NCBI RefSeq assembly: GCF_004001045.1
Contig: NZ_BIMK01000001.1
Location: 248,001-312,000 of the forward strand
Direction: 5' to 3'
Length of the DNA stretch: 64,000 nucleotides
Origin: Paenibacillus chibensis
GTDB lineage: Bacteria > Bacillota > Bacilli > Paenibacillales > Paenibacillaceae
Shown here: in pieces, positions 14,376 to 23,797 of the stretch
Layout of the letters: each line of letters begins with the position of its first letter
How positions within the stretch are numbered: position 1 is the stretch's first letter
Made by a program: the position numbers and the translations under genes
Notes under the pieces: generated by a model
Told to the model about the DNA's origin: nothing
What the model saw: the letters and a program-made list of their open reading frames with translations, nothing else
Database searches by the model: none

Positions 14376-16970
14376 TTACGAGCACTTGCTATACCCGCAA
14401 TTCCCGCAGGTTTTGCAGCCCTCGATATTGATCAGCGTCGCGGATCCGCAGGACGGGCAAAGATCGCGTGAAGCTTGCGGATCATCGTAGCGGTGGTCAT
14501 GGCCGCCGCCGTGATCGGCCGTTTCCGGTGCCAGCGTGGCAGCGACCGGCGCCGGGTCATGCTCTTCATCATAGCCTGCCTGCACATGCGTTTCGAGTGC
14601 CTTGGCGACGGCGTCCGCGATGGATTCCACGCGGTTGGCGCCAAAGCCGATGGCTCCGGAACCGCCGATGCCCTTGAGATGCTTAATCAGCAGCTCAACC
14701 TTGTGGCCGTGATCCCCGTAACGAAGGAACAAGGAGCAGACGCGTCCGAGGGCTTCGGCCATCGCGAATACGTCGGAACCGGCTTTGCCGACGTTCAGGA
14801 AGATTTCGCTTGGAATACCGTCGAGATCATTAATAGTAATATATGCCATACCGAACGGCGTGTTGATTTTGTAAGTCGCTCCGCGCAGCACCTGCGGACG
14901 GCGCTTATACTGCTTATCGACGACCTTCGCGCCGGACTCAGCCACAGCGGCTTCCAGCTTGGCTGCCGGCTCTTGAACCGCGGTTTCTTTCGCGCTCGCC
15001 ACTTCTTGAACGGCAGCGACTTCTTTTTTGTCTTCTTTCTTCTCCGTCTGCAGCACCTGCACGTCGCGGCTGCCGTCACGATAAATCGTCACGCCTTTGC
15101 AGCCCAGATCGAAGGCGAGTTCATAGAGGCGCTCCGTCTCTTCGACGGTAAAGTCCGCCGGGCAATTCGCCGTCTTCGAGATCGAGCTGTCCACCCAGCG
15201 CTGGATGGCCGCTTGCGCACGGATATGATCCTCGGCAGACAAATCCATCGCGGTAACGAAGTAATCCGGTAGCTCTTCGCCCGGATGCGCATCAAGCCAG
15301 TCCTGGGCGATCGGCACGAACTGCTCGTCAAAGCCTAGCCGGCTTTGACGGAAGTATTTGAAGGCAAAGTAAGGCTCGATGCCCGTGGACGTACCCACCA
15401 TGGTGCCCGTGCTTCCGGTCGGCGCCTGCGTAATGACGGTAACATTGCGCATGCCGTTTTCGCGGATCGCATCCCCGACTTCGGGGTATACCTCGGCCAT
15501 ATTTTTCATAAAGCCGCTTTGCAGGTACAGCTCCGCATCAAACGCAGGGAAGGAGCCCTTCTCAGCAGCAATTTCCGAAGAGGCGAGATATGCCTCGCGG
15601 GCGATGAAACCGTACAACTTATCCAGGAATAACATCGATTCCTTGCTGCCATAGCGGATGTTCAGCTTGATCATCAGCTCCGCCAGCCCCATCGTTCCCA
15701 GACCTACGCGGCGCTCTTTCTTCTGATTCGCTTCATTTTCTTCGAAATGATACGGCGTCGCGGAAATGACGTTATCCAGGAATCGCACGGAATAACGCGT
15801 CGTGAGCGCAAGTTCGTCCCAAGCGACGTCATGCTTCGCTTCGTCATAGAACTTGGAAAGATTCATCGCGGACAGGTTGCAGACGCCCCATGCCGGCAGC
15901 CCCTGCTCGCCGCAAGGATTCGTGCAAATGATCGGGTTGAAATACCAGCTGTTGGACATCTGGTTGTAGTATTCCATGAATACGACGCCAGGCTCCGCGG
16001 ATTTCCATGCCGATTCGATAATCGTATGCCAAATTTCACGTGCCTTGACGGTACGGTAATGGATGACGCTGCGGCCTTCCTTCTTCCACTTGTCGAGATC
16101 GCCGTCCCATACCTCGTTATAGTCCGGCTCCGTCGTATCCGGGAATACGAGCTCCCAGTCGAGATCCTCTTTGACCGCCTTCATGAAGTCATTGCTGACG
16201 CAGACGGACAAGTTCGCATTGGTGACTTGTCCCATCGTCTGTTTGACCGTAATGAAGTCCAGGACGTCGGGATGCCAGTCGTTGATCATGAGCATCAACG
16301 CGCCGCGGCGGCTGCCGCCCTGCTCAATCAAGCCGGTGGTATAACTGAACAAACCGCCCCATGATACGGCGCCGCTGGACGAACCGTTGACGCCCTTCAC
16401 AACGGATCTGCGCGGACGGAGTGAAGACAGGTTAATACCAACGCCGCCCCCGCGCGCCATGATTTCGGTCATTTCAGACAACGTGGCCATAATCCCGCCG
16501 CGGCTGTCTTTTGGCGATGGAATCACGTAGCAGTTGAACAGCGTCAGCTCGTCGCTTGCCCCCGCGCCAGCCGCGATCCGGCCGCCGGGAACCAGCTTCC
16601 AGTCGTCCAGAATGTAACGGAATTTGTCCTGCCATTCTTCCCGCAGCTCCGGAGTTTCCTCGACGGAAGACATGGCTCCCGCCAAGCGGTCCCACATTTC
16701 TTCCGGTGTTTTCTCTATATTTAAGGTCAGTTTATCCACATGGGATTCGACATGCTCGCCCCTGCGGGTTTTAACCGTCACGACGCTGCCTTCACGGCTC
16801 ACGATCTCACCGACTTCCTTGGTAGGAAACTTCGGATCGTCTTTGGTCAGCACGAGAACGACGTCCCCAACCTTTGCATGACTCGTATCCGGATCCTTCC
16901 ATGCATAACGGTCCAAAAAGATCTTTTCACTCAAACCTTCAAGCTTTTGCTTTTTATGAATCATACCCAA
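14376..16970 (-). CDS. nrdJ: Adenosylcobalamin-dependent (class II) ribonucleotide reductase
   Basis: The 864-residue protein reduces ribonucleotides to deoxyribonucleotides using vitamin B12. It has Cys147 (LFNCYV) and Cys364 (GVCNLS) as the redox pair, the NPCGE active-site motif at 351-355 with the thiyl-radical Cys353, and a C-terminal zinc-binding tail with CPSC, CKTC and CGYSKC for re-reduction. TTG 16970 is used as start because GGGAGGT lies 8 bases upstream; ATG two codons later is the alternative. Two NrdR boxes flank the -10 element, so repression by NrdR is expected. It stands alone. Confidence 0.96.
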   Translation of the reverse strand: MGMIHKKQKLEGLSEKIFLDRYAWKDPDTSHAKVGDVVLVLTKDDPKFPTKEVGEIVSREGSVVTVKTRRGEHVESHVDKLTLNIEKTPEEMWDRLAGAMSSVEETPELREEWQDKFRYILDDWKLVPGGRIAAGAGASDELTLFNCYVIPSPKDSRGGIMATLSEMTEIMARGGGVGINLSSLRPRRSVVKGVNGSSSGAVSWGGLFSYTTGLIEQGGSRRGALMLMINDWHPDVLDFITVKQTMGQVTNANLSVCVSNDFMKAVKEDLDWELVFPDTTEPDYNEVWDGDLDKWKKEGRSVIHYRTVKAREIWHTIIESAWKSAEPGVVFMEYYNQMSNSWYFNPIICTNPCGEQGLPAWGVCNLSAMNLSKFYDEAKHDVAWDELALTTRYSVRFLDNVISATPYHFEENEANQKKERRVGLGTMGLAELMIKLNIRYGSKESMLFLDKLYGFIAREAYLASSEIAAEKGSFPAFDAELYLQSGFMKNMAEVYPEVGDAIRENGMRNVTVITQAPTGSTGTMVGTSTGIEPYFAFKYFRQSRLGFDEQFVPIAQDWLDAHPGEELPDYFVTAMDLSAEDHIRAQAAIQRWVDSSISKTANCPADFTVEETERLYELAFDLGCKGVTIYRDGSRDVQVLQTEKKEDKKEVAAVQEVASAKETAVQEPAAKLEAAVAESGAKVVDKQYKRRPQVLRGATYKINTPFGMAYITINDLDGIPSEIFLNVGKAGSDVFAMAEALGRVCSLFLRYGDHGHKVELLIKHLKGIGGSGAIGFGANRVESIADAVAKALETHVQAGYDEEHDPAPVAATLAPETADHGGGHDHRYDDPQASRDLCPSCGSATLINIEGCKTCGNCGYSKCS

Positions 16971-17106
16971 ACGAAACTACCTCCCATGATCTTGGTATTA
17001 TTCAATGAACATCACGGAGTGGGCGCCATCCCGTAAAGGATGCCCTCACATCGCTACATTCCGTTAAACAAGATATATGGCATTCAAACCCTTTTCCGTT
17101 CATCTC

Positions 17107-17122
17107 GTACAATATATTGTGT
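17107..17122. promoter_or_regulatory. NrdR box 1
   Basis: GTACAATATATTGTGT contains the perfect palindrome ACAATATATTGT and fits the NrdR box consensus. It lies downstream of the -10 element of nrdJ. Confidence 0.75.
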
Positions 17123-17131
17123 GCGCTACTC

Positions 17132-17137
17132 ATTATA
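17132..17137 (-). promoter_or_regulatory. -10 element of nrdJ
   Basis: TATAAT on the minus strand lies between the two NrdR boxes. No good -35 box was seen at the expected distance. Confidence 0.6.
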
Positions 17138-17141
17138 CTAT

Positions 17142-17157
17142 ACTACATATTGTAACT
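17142..17157. promoter_or_regulatory. NrdR box 2
   Basis: ACTACATATTGTAACT shares the half-site ATATTGT with box 1, exactly 33 bases away, about three helical turns, which is the usual spacing of paired NrdR sites. Confidence 0.65.
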
Positions 17158-17239
17158 CTACTAGCTGATTTTGAAATTTAAGGCAAGTAAGCCCATGAGT
17201 AGCGGACAACCTCATCTTTTCTCCATCAATCTCACTTTT

Positions 17240-17268
17240 TTGACACCCCGGCTTTGAAAATCTTTTAT
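17240..17268 (+). promoter_or_regulatory. Sigma-A-like promoter of the SNF2 helicase gene
   Basis: TTGACA and TTTTAT are separated by 17 bases. Transcription from here would give a leader of roughly 200 bases. The leader contains an inverted repeat (CGGCAG at about 17391 with CTGCCG at about 17427). Confidence 0.6.
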
Positions 17269-17481
17269 GAAAATCCTTCCTGTCTCTCCTTCAACGTTCC
17301 CGAATGCCGGTTATGAACTCTTTCATTTACGTGCATACTACACATACCAGGATTTTGCAAAATTCGATAACATCCGTTCCTGAGTATGGCTCGGCAGGCT
17401 TCAAGAACCGAATCCGATCCGATAAGTCTGCCGATTGCCAGCCCCGAAAGGTTGAATATCTATAATCAAGGAGGTACGGGC

Positions 17482-19224
17482 ATGAATACTTCCCACACCA
17501 GCGGAAGCGCAACGCCGCAGAACCTGCCGGTTCCTCTGCATATCGACCGCAGCTGGCTGGAGCAGCTGAGCAGCCGGCTGGAAAAAGGCGGACCCTGGGG
17601 AGACTGGCGGCTGGCGCAGCTGGCGATTCAAGGTGAAGAAGCGCGCCTGGTTACCAGCTTCGATGAGCTGCAGTGCCTGAAGCACCTGCAGGGCCTCTCT
17701 CCGCTCCCCCATCAGCTGGACACCGCGCGCAAAGTATTGTTCGAGATGTCCGGAAGAGCCATTTTGGCCGATGAAGTCGGGCTCGGCAAAACGATCGAGG
17801 CTGGAATGATTTTAAAAGAATACATGATTCGCGGACTTGTATCCAAAGTGCTCATTCTCGTCCCCGCGTCCCTTGTGCTGCAGTGGGTTCGCGAGCTGAA
17901 CAGCAAGTTCGGCATTCCCGCCGTCGCCCAGAAGAAAGCCTATACCTGGCATTCGGATGTCGTGGTTGCATCCATTGACACGGCCAAACGCGATCCGCAC
18001 AAGGAGTTTCTGCTGGAGCAGGAATACGACATGCTGATCATCGACGAGGCCCATAAGCTGAAAAACAAAAAAACGACCAACTATCAGTTCATACAAAAGC
18101 TCCGCAAAAAATATTGTCTGCTGCTGACCGCCACGCCGGTGCAGAACGATATGACCGAGCTTTTTAATCTCATTACGCTGCTGAAGCCCGGACAACTGGG
18201 CCGGCAGGGCGACTTCGCCACCAATTTCGTGGTCGGTAAACGGCAGCCCAAAAATCAGGATCAGCTCAAGGACGAGCTCGCCAAGGTCATGATCCGCAAC
18301 CGCCGGGGCGAAGGACCGGTCCATTTTACCAAGCGGCATGTAAGTAATGTCAGCCTGCAGCTTTCGCCTGAAGAACAAGCTTTATATGACGGCGTAACGG
18401 CCTTTGTCAAAGACCAATATAAGGCGTCCGGAGGAAATTTGAGCAGCATGCTCTCGCTCGTTACCCTGCAGCGGGAAGTATGCAGCAGCCGCGATGCCGT
18501 GTTCCTGACGCTCGTGAATCTGTCGAAAAAAATACCCGACGAGTCGCCGCTCACGGCCAAGGTCTGGGAGCTCGTAACCGCCATCAAGGCCATCAAGGCC
18601 AACACGAAAGCAGAGAAAACCATCGAGCTGATCAAGCAAATGAACGAGAAGGTCATCGTTTTTACCGAGTACCGGGCAACCCAGGAATACCTGCTTCAGT
18701 ATTTTCAAACGCATGGGCTGATCTGTGTCCCTTACCGCGGCGGCATGAACCGGGGCAAAAAAGACTGGATGATGGATCTGTTCCGCGGACGCGCCCAGGT
18801 CATGATTGCCACGGAGGCTGGCGGCGAAGGCATCAACCTGCAGTTCTGCCACCATATGATCAACTTCGATTTGCCTTGGAACCCCATGCGGGTAGAACAG
18901 CGGATCGGGCGGGTTCACCGGCTCGGCCAACAGAAGGATGTCCAGATTTACAACCTGTCCACCTCCGGAACGATCGAAGAACATATCCTGCATCTATTGC
19001 ATGAAAAGATCAATATGTTTGAAATGGTCATCGGCGGCCTGGATGTCATTCTCGAGCGTTTCGAAAAGCAGGAATCCCTGGAAAAAAGCTTGTACAAACT
19101 GTTCCTGGAATCCGAATCCGACGAGGAAATCCGGCAGAAGGTAAGCACGCTTGGACAAACGCTCGATCATATCAAGCAGCAGGTCGATTTCGAATCCGAA
19201 TCCATGAGGGAGGAAGAGGCTTAG
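17482..19224 (+). CDS. yqhH: SNF2-family DEAH-box helicase (YqhH-like)
   Basis: The 580-residue protein starts at ATG 17482 behind AAGGAGGT; the frame open to 17386 is rejected. Helicase motifs are clear: motif I ADEVGLGKTIEAG (near residue 93), motif II DEAH, motif III LLTATPVQND, and motif VI QRIGRVHRLGQ. It belongs to the RapA/HepA-like SNF2 group and is expected to be a DNA-translocating ATPase; its target is unknown. The next gene starts one base after its stop, and the pair matches yqhH-yqhG of Bacillus, so the two products probably act together. Confidence 0.92.
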   Translation: MNTSHTSGSATPQNLPVPLHIDRSWLEQLSSRLEKGGPWGDWRLAQLAIQGEEARLVTSFDELQCLKHLQGLSPLPHQLDTARKVLFEMSGRAILADEVGLGKTIEAGMILKEYMIRGLVSKVLILVPASLVLQWVRELNSKFGIPAVAQKKAYTWHSDVVVASIDTAKRDPHKEFLLEQEYDMLIIDEAHKLKNKKTTNYQFIQKLRKKYCLLLTATPVQNDMTELFNLITLLKPGQLGRQGDFATNFVVGKRQPKNQDQLKDELAKVMIRNRRGEGPVHFTKRHVSNVSLQLSPEEQALYDGVTAFVKDQYKASGGNLSSMLSLVTLQREVCSSRDAVFLTLVNLSKKIPDESPLTAKVWELVTAIKAIKANTKAEKTIELIKQMNEKVIVFTEYRATQEYLLQYFQTHGLICVPYRGGMNRGKKDWMMDLFRGRAQVMIATEAGGEGINLQFCHHMINFDLPWNPMRVEQRIGRVHRLGQQKDVQIYNLSTSGTIEEHILHLLHEKINMFEMVIGGLDVILERFEKQESLEKSLYKLFLESESDEEIRQKVSTLGQTLDHIKQQVDFESESMREEEA

Positions 19225-19225
19225 C

Positions 19226-20155
19226 ATGAGCATGTCGCCGCAGCAGGTTCAGGAGCACATGATGGCCTATCTCGAGAGCACGGAATGCCAGATCATTGAA
19301 AAATCCCCCCATCATGTTACGGTCAAGCTGTCGCCGCAGGCCGACAAACAATTGACCAACCGGCCTTATTATTGGGGTTTTGTCGAAAGAACGGGAGTAG
19401 AGCCTGAGACGCTTTCTTTCACCTTCGTATTTGATCCGGAGCAATATGACCAAAAGGCGCAGCTCGCAAGCCCTCAGCAGCCACAGCAGGACAGCATCCT
19501 GTCCCGTTATTTCGGCACTGCACCTCTCGTGCCCCAAATCGGCCCGGGCCGGATTCAGCGCGAAGACGTTCTATATGGAAGCAGCAGACTGCAGCAGATC
19601 TGGAACGCCGCCCGTCAGGAAGGCTCCTGCCTGTACCTGTTCGAGCAGCCGGCGGCGCTGCAGCGCGAAACGCTGTTCTCCGCGGCCTATGAGCCCTGGC
19701 TAGGCGTTTGCTACAAGGTGGAGATGGCCTGTGATGTAAAAAAGGAAGAACTTCATTTCATCGGAATTTCCCTCGTCACCGGCAGAATCGTCTCCCCTTT
19801 TCCTGAACAATTAAGAGGCCTCACCTTAAGTCCGCGCCTTCCGGAAAACATCCACGTCCAGCCAGCTTCCATAGCCCTCCCGCAGGCTGCCTCCTTGCTT
19901 GAGGAGCATATGACCCGGATGCTTGCGGATATGGATTACGGATGGGCCGAACTTGCCAGAGAGCGCCTGAATGAGGAATTGGCCGTGATCGATGTCTACT
20001 ACGAAGACCTGCTCAAGGAGCCGGATGAAGAAAAACTGGCTGCGATTCGCGAGCAATACGCGAGCAGGCGCAGCGAAACGACATGGCAGTACGAGCCCAA
20101 GGTGCAATTGTCCGCCATAACCTGCGGTCTCTTTCATCTTCGCTCTTCCCGGTAG
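19226..20155 (+). CDS. yqhG: YqhG family protein
   Basis: The 309-residue protein has the conserved features of YqhG: an N-terminal block with TNRPYYWGFVERTG and SFTFVFDPEQ, and a C-terminal helical part ending in TWQYEPKVQLSAI and CGLFHLR. It is separated from the SNF2 helicase by one base. Its biochemical role is unknown; the strict pairing with the helicase suggests a cofactor. No signal peptide or membrane segment. Confidence 0.88.
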   Translation: MSMSPQQVQEHMMAYLESTECQIIEKSPHHVTVKLSPQADKQLTNRPYYWGFVERTGVEPETLSFTFVFDPEQYDQKAQLASPQQPQQDSILSRYFGTAPLVPQIGPGRIQREDVLYGSSRLQQIWNAARQEGSCLYLFEQPAALQRETLFSAAYEPWLGVCYKVEMACDVKKEELHFIGISLVTGRIVSPFPEQLRGLTLSPRLPENIHVQPASIALPQAASLLEEHMTRMLADMDYGWAELARERLNEELAVIDVYYEDLLKEPDEEKLAAIREQYASRRSETTWQYEPKVQLSAITCGLFHLRSSR

Positions 20156-20285
20156 ATGACATTAGACAAAAGCAGGCAAAAATAGAACCGTTTGACCGTC
20201 ATAGCGCGCGACAGCTTGCAACACCCTTTTCAAAGCTTGTCCGCTACACTGGTAATAACCCTGAAACACAAGAAAGGTGAAATGA

Positions 20286-21272
20286 ATGCACATTCTCTCC
20301 TTCACCGCGAAAGCGGCCGCCATGCTTTTTTTGGCAGAATGCCTGTTGTCAGGCGTTGGATCAGCGAAAGCCGCCGACATGGCTCCGTCCGTTAAACAGA
20401 GCGTAACGATCCCTACAGCCGCCGCCTTGAAATATGTCGTATTCAGCACCAAAGCCGCCGCAGCCCCGGCTTCGCTCCGCAGCTTCGCGGAACAAGCGGT
20501 CAGCGAATTATCCGAGCAGGATTCGTTCAAAAATTGGAAACAGGCAACCCTAACCTATGACCCTCTGGGTCCGGGTACGCACAGCTGGCTGGCGACGGTC
20601 AGCCAAAACGGTAAGCCCGTGGGCTACCTGATCCTGACATCGACGGATGATGGAGGCTACATGTTAAGCGAGTATGGACAGGATGAGTCCATGCCCTACA
20701 ATACGCAGGCTTTGTATAACCGATTAAAGCAGCTCGGCATTCTGACGGCGGGGGGCAAGCTTCCTGCCGGCGTCACGATATCCGCCCAGTATTCCGCCCT
20801 CCTTCCCGTTTGGAAGGTGACCCTGCCGGGCAAGAAGGCTGCGGTATACATTCATGGCATCACGGCCGAGGAGCTGCCCCTGGGCGCTGTCGCCAGCGAT
20901 CCCGTTTCTGGTGGTCTTACGCCGCGCAGCGGCCTTCACCTCACGGCGACGACGCTGCCCAAGCAGCAGCGGACAAGCGATCCATATGATAATTTGTTAT
21001 GGCTGACGTCCCCGAAGCTGACGTTCACAGGCAGCGGCGATCTCATCCGGTTTGTTACAACCGAGGAGCAAAGCCTCGTGTTCACTTCACCCGGACATAA
21101 CGCGAATTATGGAGCTCCCTTTGCCATTACCGGACTTCATGCCTGGTCCTCCGGAGATCAAGGCGGAACCGTTCTCTATGCCGCATCCGGAAATGGCGGC
21201 AACCGCTTCCTGCCTGCCGCATCCCTGATGGCTCATGGCGAATTCCGCAGCCTCAACCTATCCCAGCTCTAA
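20286..21272 (+). CDS. Secreted protein of unknown function
   Basis: The 328-residue protein begins with a signal peptide (hydrophobic AAAMLFLAECLLSGVGSAKA, probable cleavage after AKA or AKAA). The mature part contains a segment (WLATVSQNGKPVGYLILTST) like PepSY/streptopain-propeptide folds that present a conserved QNGKPVGYL strand; this is a weak resemblance. GAAAGGTGAAATGA precedes the ATG. It is preceded by yqhG, 130 bases away, and followed by a strong terminator. No catalytic motif is visible. Confidence 0.75.
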   Translation: MHILSFTAKAAAMLFLAECLLSGVGSAKAADMAPSVKQSVTIPTAAALKYVVFSTKAAAAPASLRSFAEQAVSELSEQDSFKNWKQATLTYDPLGPGTHSWLATVSQNGKPVGYLILTSTDDGGYMLSEYGQDESMPYNTQALYNRLKQLGILTAGGKLPAGVTISAQYSALLPVWKVTLPGKKAAVYIHGITAEELPLGAVASDPVSGGLTPRSGLHLTATTLPKQQRTSDPYDNLLWLTSPKLTFTGSGDLIRFVTTEEQSLVFTSPGHNANYGAPFAITGLHAWSSGDQGGTVLYAASGNGGNRFLPAASLMAHGEFRSLNLSQL

Positions 21273-21292
21273 ACAAATGCTTCCTGCACGAG

Positions 21293-21332
21293 AAAAGACG
21301 CCATTGCCTATTGAAAAGGCATGGCGTCTTTT
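21293..21332. terminator. Bidirectional terminator
   Basis: AAAAGACGCCATTGCC pairs with GGCATGGCGTCTTTT. It serves the secreted-protein gene on the plus strand and yqzE on the minus strand. Confidence 0.88.
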
Positions 21333-21374
21333 ATATGCATGTATCTAATATAGGACCTGTCCTTTTGGATTGCC

Positions 21375-21560
21375 CTATCGTTTGCGTTTTCTTCCCGGCT
21401 CCCTCTTCATCAGCGTCAGCCCAAGGGGTATCATGCCAAACCACTTTTCCGCCCAAGGCTCCTTCGGACGCGATTTACGTCGCCGTTCTTCCTTCGGCGT
21501 CTCTATATACGTCACGACACGTTCAGTAATATATTTTACGAGTTCATCTCCACTTGCCAT
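21375..21560 (-). CDS. yqzE: YqzE family small protein
   Basis: The 61-residue basic protein has the family pattern ELVKYITERVVTYIETPKEE followed by RRRKSRPKEPW and WFGMIPLGL. The start has GGAAGGGG upstream. YqzE is found in Bacillales, often close to the comG and yqhG regions, so the location is conserved; its function is unknown. Confidence 0.85.
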   Translation of the reverse strand: MASGDELVKYITERVVTYIETPKEERRRKSRPKEPWAEKWFGMIPLGLTLMKREPGRKRKR

Positions 21561-21798
21561 CCGCAGGTCCCCTTCCGCAGCTGTGATACACCTAGCATGC
21601 GCAATTTAGCAGTATTTTAAACGAAGCACCTTTTGACCGTAACCCTAAGCCCCACGGTCAGAAGCATTCATTTTCATTCCCGGTAAATGCATTTATTTCC
21701 GATTTTTGCACATCATAATGCTGTAATAGAGCTTTCTGGAAATATTGCACTAACACCTGGATCACCAAATTACATCAGGAAAGGATGGCCTTTACGTC

Positions 21799-22503
21799 AT
21801 GAACAAGCTTCTGCAGTTGACCGTCTCCGCCATCATCGCGGCATCCCTTGCCCTCACCTGTCCTGTACAGGCCATGTCTAGCGCAACTCCGAAAGAAGAG
21901 GTAAAGGAACATCCGGCATTCCCGAGGGACGTCATCATCGTGGATGCGGGTCATGGCGGCATCGACGGCGGCACCTCATTCAAAGATATTCTGGAGAAAG
22001 ACATCAATCTGGCGATCGCCAAAAAGGTGTTCATGCTTCTGCGCAGCCAAGGCTATCATGCCGTGCTCAACCGGACGGGCGACTATGCGCTCAGCGACGA
22101 TAATCACTGGCTCAACAGCAGATCCAGGCATCAGCGCGATCTGGCCCAACGAAAAGAGCTCAGCCAGCAAATTCCCACGCTGATCGTCGTCAGCCTCCAC
22201 GTGAACTGGGACCGCAACACGTCCAAGCGCGGCGGATTGGTCCTCTATCAGGATGAAGGCCGAAGCGTCCTGCTTGCCTCGGCCATTCAACAGCAGCTCG
22301 ACCAGCTATACGGTACCAAAGGTTCCATCAAGCATGGACGACCGTTTTATCTTCTGAATCAGGTTGCCGATCCGGCAGTCATCGTCGAGACAGGCTTTCT
22401 CAGCAATGCGGAGGACCGCGATATGCTCACGCGCCGCAAGGGACAGCTTCAGATTGCCGAGGCGATCGCGAACGGCATCAATTATTATTTGACGGCAATA
22501 TAG
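21799..22503 (+). CDS. N-acetylmuramoyl-L-alanine amidase (Amidase_3)
   Basis: The 234-residue protein has a signal peptide (about residues 1-26) and an Amidase_3 domain. VDAGHGGIDGG carries the first zinc-binding His, LEKDINLAIAKK the zinc-binding Glu, VVSLHVNWD the second His, and VETGFLSN the catalytic Glu. It should cleave the amide bond between MurNAc and the stem peptide outside the membrane, like CwlD, where the same size is seen. Its 3' end overlaps the end of the convergent gene by 26 bases. Confidence 0.92.
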   Translation: MNKLLQLTVSAIIAASLALTCPVQAMSSATPKEEVKEHPAFPRDVIIVDAGHGGIDGGTSFKDILEKDINLAIAKKVFMLLRSQGYHAVLNRTGDYALSDDNHWLNSRSRHQRDLAQRKELSQQIPTLIVVSLHVNWDRNTSKRGGLVLYQDEGRSVLLASAIQQQLDQLYGTKGSIKHGRPFYLLNQVADPAVIVETGFLSNAEDRDMLTRRKGQLQIAEAIANGINYYLTAI

Positions 22504-23380
22504 GCGAAGGCTGCCAGCCCCAGATATCCCGGACCAAATCGCTGATGCCAACGAAGGTCACGCGGCTCTGCATGCTGGCTGTGCCGCTTCGCAGAACTTC
22601 AGCCGTCTTCTTGCCTTGGGTTCCGACATGACCGATGGTCACGCAGTTGTCATGCTCGTTGGCAAACTGCTCGACCGCTTGCAGCTGTTTGCTGATATGG
22701 CTTGTCGTATGGAGATCGTCCAGAAATATATGATTGGCTACCGGCGGCATGCCCATATTCACCGCGATTTTACCGACAACGGAGTGATAATTGGTTTTAC
22801 TGTCAATAAAAAAAAGGCCCCTTTCCTGGCATACCTTCAGCACGATCGCCATAATCCGCTCATCTCCCGTAATTTTCGAGCCCATGTGATTATTCATTCC
22901 GACCGCGTAAGGGACGTTATCGATCGCCTCTTCGACTTTCCGGCGCACCTCCTCGTCACTCATGCTGGACGTGATCGCCCCGGGTCCCAGCCATTTGGGA
23001 TTGCCTTGCTTGGGCTCCATCGGCATATGAACAATGACGTCATGGCCTTTCTGATGAGCCAGCTCCGCGTCGCTGCGGGTGGTTGGCAGGAACGGCATGA
23101 TCGCGACGGTCAATTTGATGGGCATCGACAGCATTTCTTCGGTTCCTCCCTGCCCATTCCCGAAATCATCAATAATCACAGCGACCTTCTTTTGCTTCTT
23201 CACGGTCTGGTTCTGATCCACTGGCGAATGCTGACCTGTTTTTGGCGGCTCAGTGAAATTTGTCCCGAGGCTTTCCGAACCCGAGTGTTCGGCAAACGCG
23301 GTAGGCATAGATCCTGCCGCAAGGAGCAGAGCCAGTCCTGCCGCCTTGATGCACATACGCCAATCGTCTGTCGTTTTCAA
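22478..23380 (-). CDS. Divergent polysaccharide deacetylase (YibQ/DUF610)
   Basis: The 300-residue protein has a signal peptide (AAGLALLLAAGSMPTAFA) and a linker, then the divergent deacetylase fold: VAVIIDDFGNG, then VIVHMPMEP, NNHMGSKITGDE, and FIDSKTN. These are the usual positions of the metal-binding Asp/His set. Family function in the cell envelope is poorly known; a role with the convergent amidase in wall turnover is inferred. The open start at 23380 has AGGAGGAGT nearby. Confidence 0.85.
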   Translation of the reverse strand: MKTTDDWRMCIKAAGLALLLAAGSMPTAFAEHSGSESLGTNFTEPPKTGQHSPVDQNQTVKKQKKVAVIIDDFGNGQGGTEEMLSMPIKLTVAIMPFLPTTRSDAELAHQKGHDVIVHMPMEPKQGNPKWLGPGAITSSMSDEEVRRKVEEAIDNVPYAVGMNNHMGSKITGDERIMAIVLKVCQERGLFFIDSKTNYHSVVGKIAVNMGMPPVANHIFLDDLHTTSHISKQLQAVEQFANEHDNCVTIGHVGTQGKKTAEVLRSGTASMQSRVTFVGISDLVRDIWGWQPSPILPSNNN

Positions 23381-23462
23381 AAGCTACTCCTCCTTATTGA
23401 TGCAGGCTAATTCTCAATACCCTCAGTGTTTGAGAAAGCAGGAGGAAATATGTATCCGCACG

Positions 23463-23501
23463 AAAAAAGACGCTTCGGACAAAAAGTCCAAAGCGTCTTT
23501 T
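23463..23501 (-). terminator. Terminator of the tRNA-Leu gene
   Basis: AAAAGACGCTT-C-GGAC pairs with GTCC-A-AAGCGTCTTTT; on the minus strand six T follow. It begins just past the tRNA 3' end. Confidence 0.85.
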
Positions 23502-23508
23502 GATAGGA

Positions 23509-23593
<85 letters not shown>

Positions 23594-23797
23594 ATATGTA
23601 GTTGTCGTTTCCGCGCTTCAAACTCTTTCGCGGCGACAAGATAGATCATACCATGCGCTCAAAAATTAGTCAACACTTTTTATGTATTTTTGGGATCCCA
23701 CATCAAACGGGAGTAAATGCCAGTGCCGGAGGGATTGATTAAAAACCGTCTGAGAGGTTAAAATAAGAACATAAGTTCCCATTCAAAGGCGGTGTTC

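Noticed and set aside
14475..15272. Long open frame of 265 codons antisense to nrdJ
   Set aside because: A shadow frame produced by GC-rich codons of nrdJ; no homology-like motifs.
16971..17230. Possible cobalamin riboswitch before nrdJ
   Set aside because: No B12-box sequence and no multi-stem aptamer of the needed size; the region is explained by a promoter, two NrdR boxes and a small leader hairpin.
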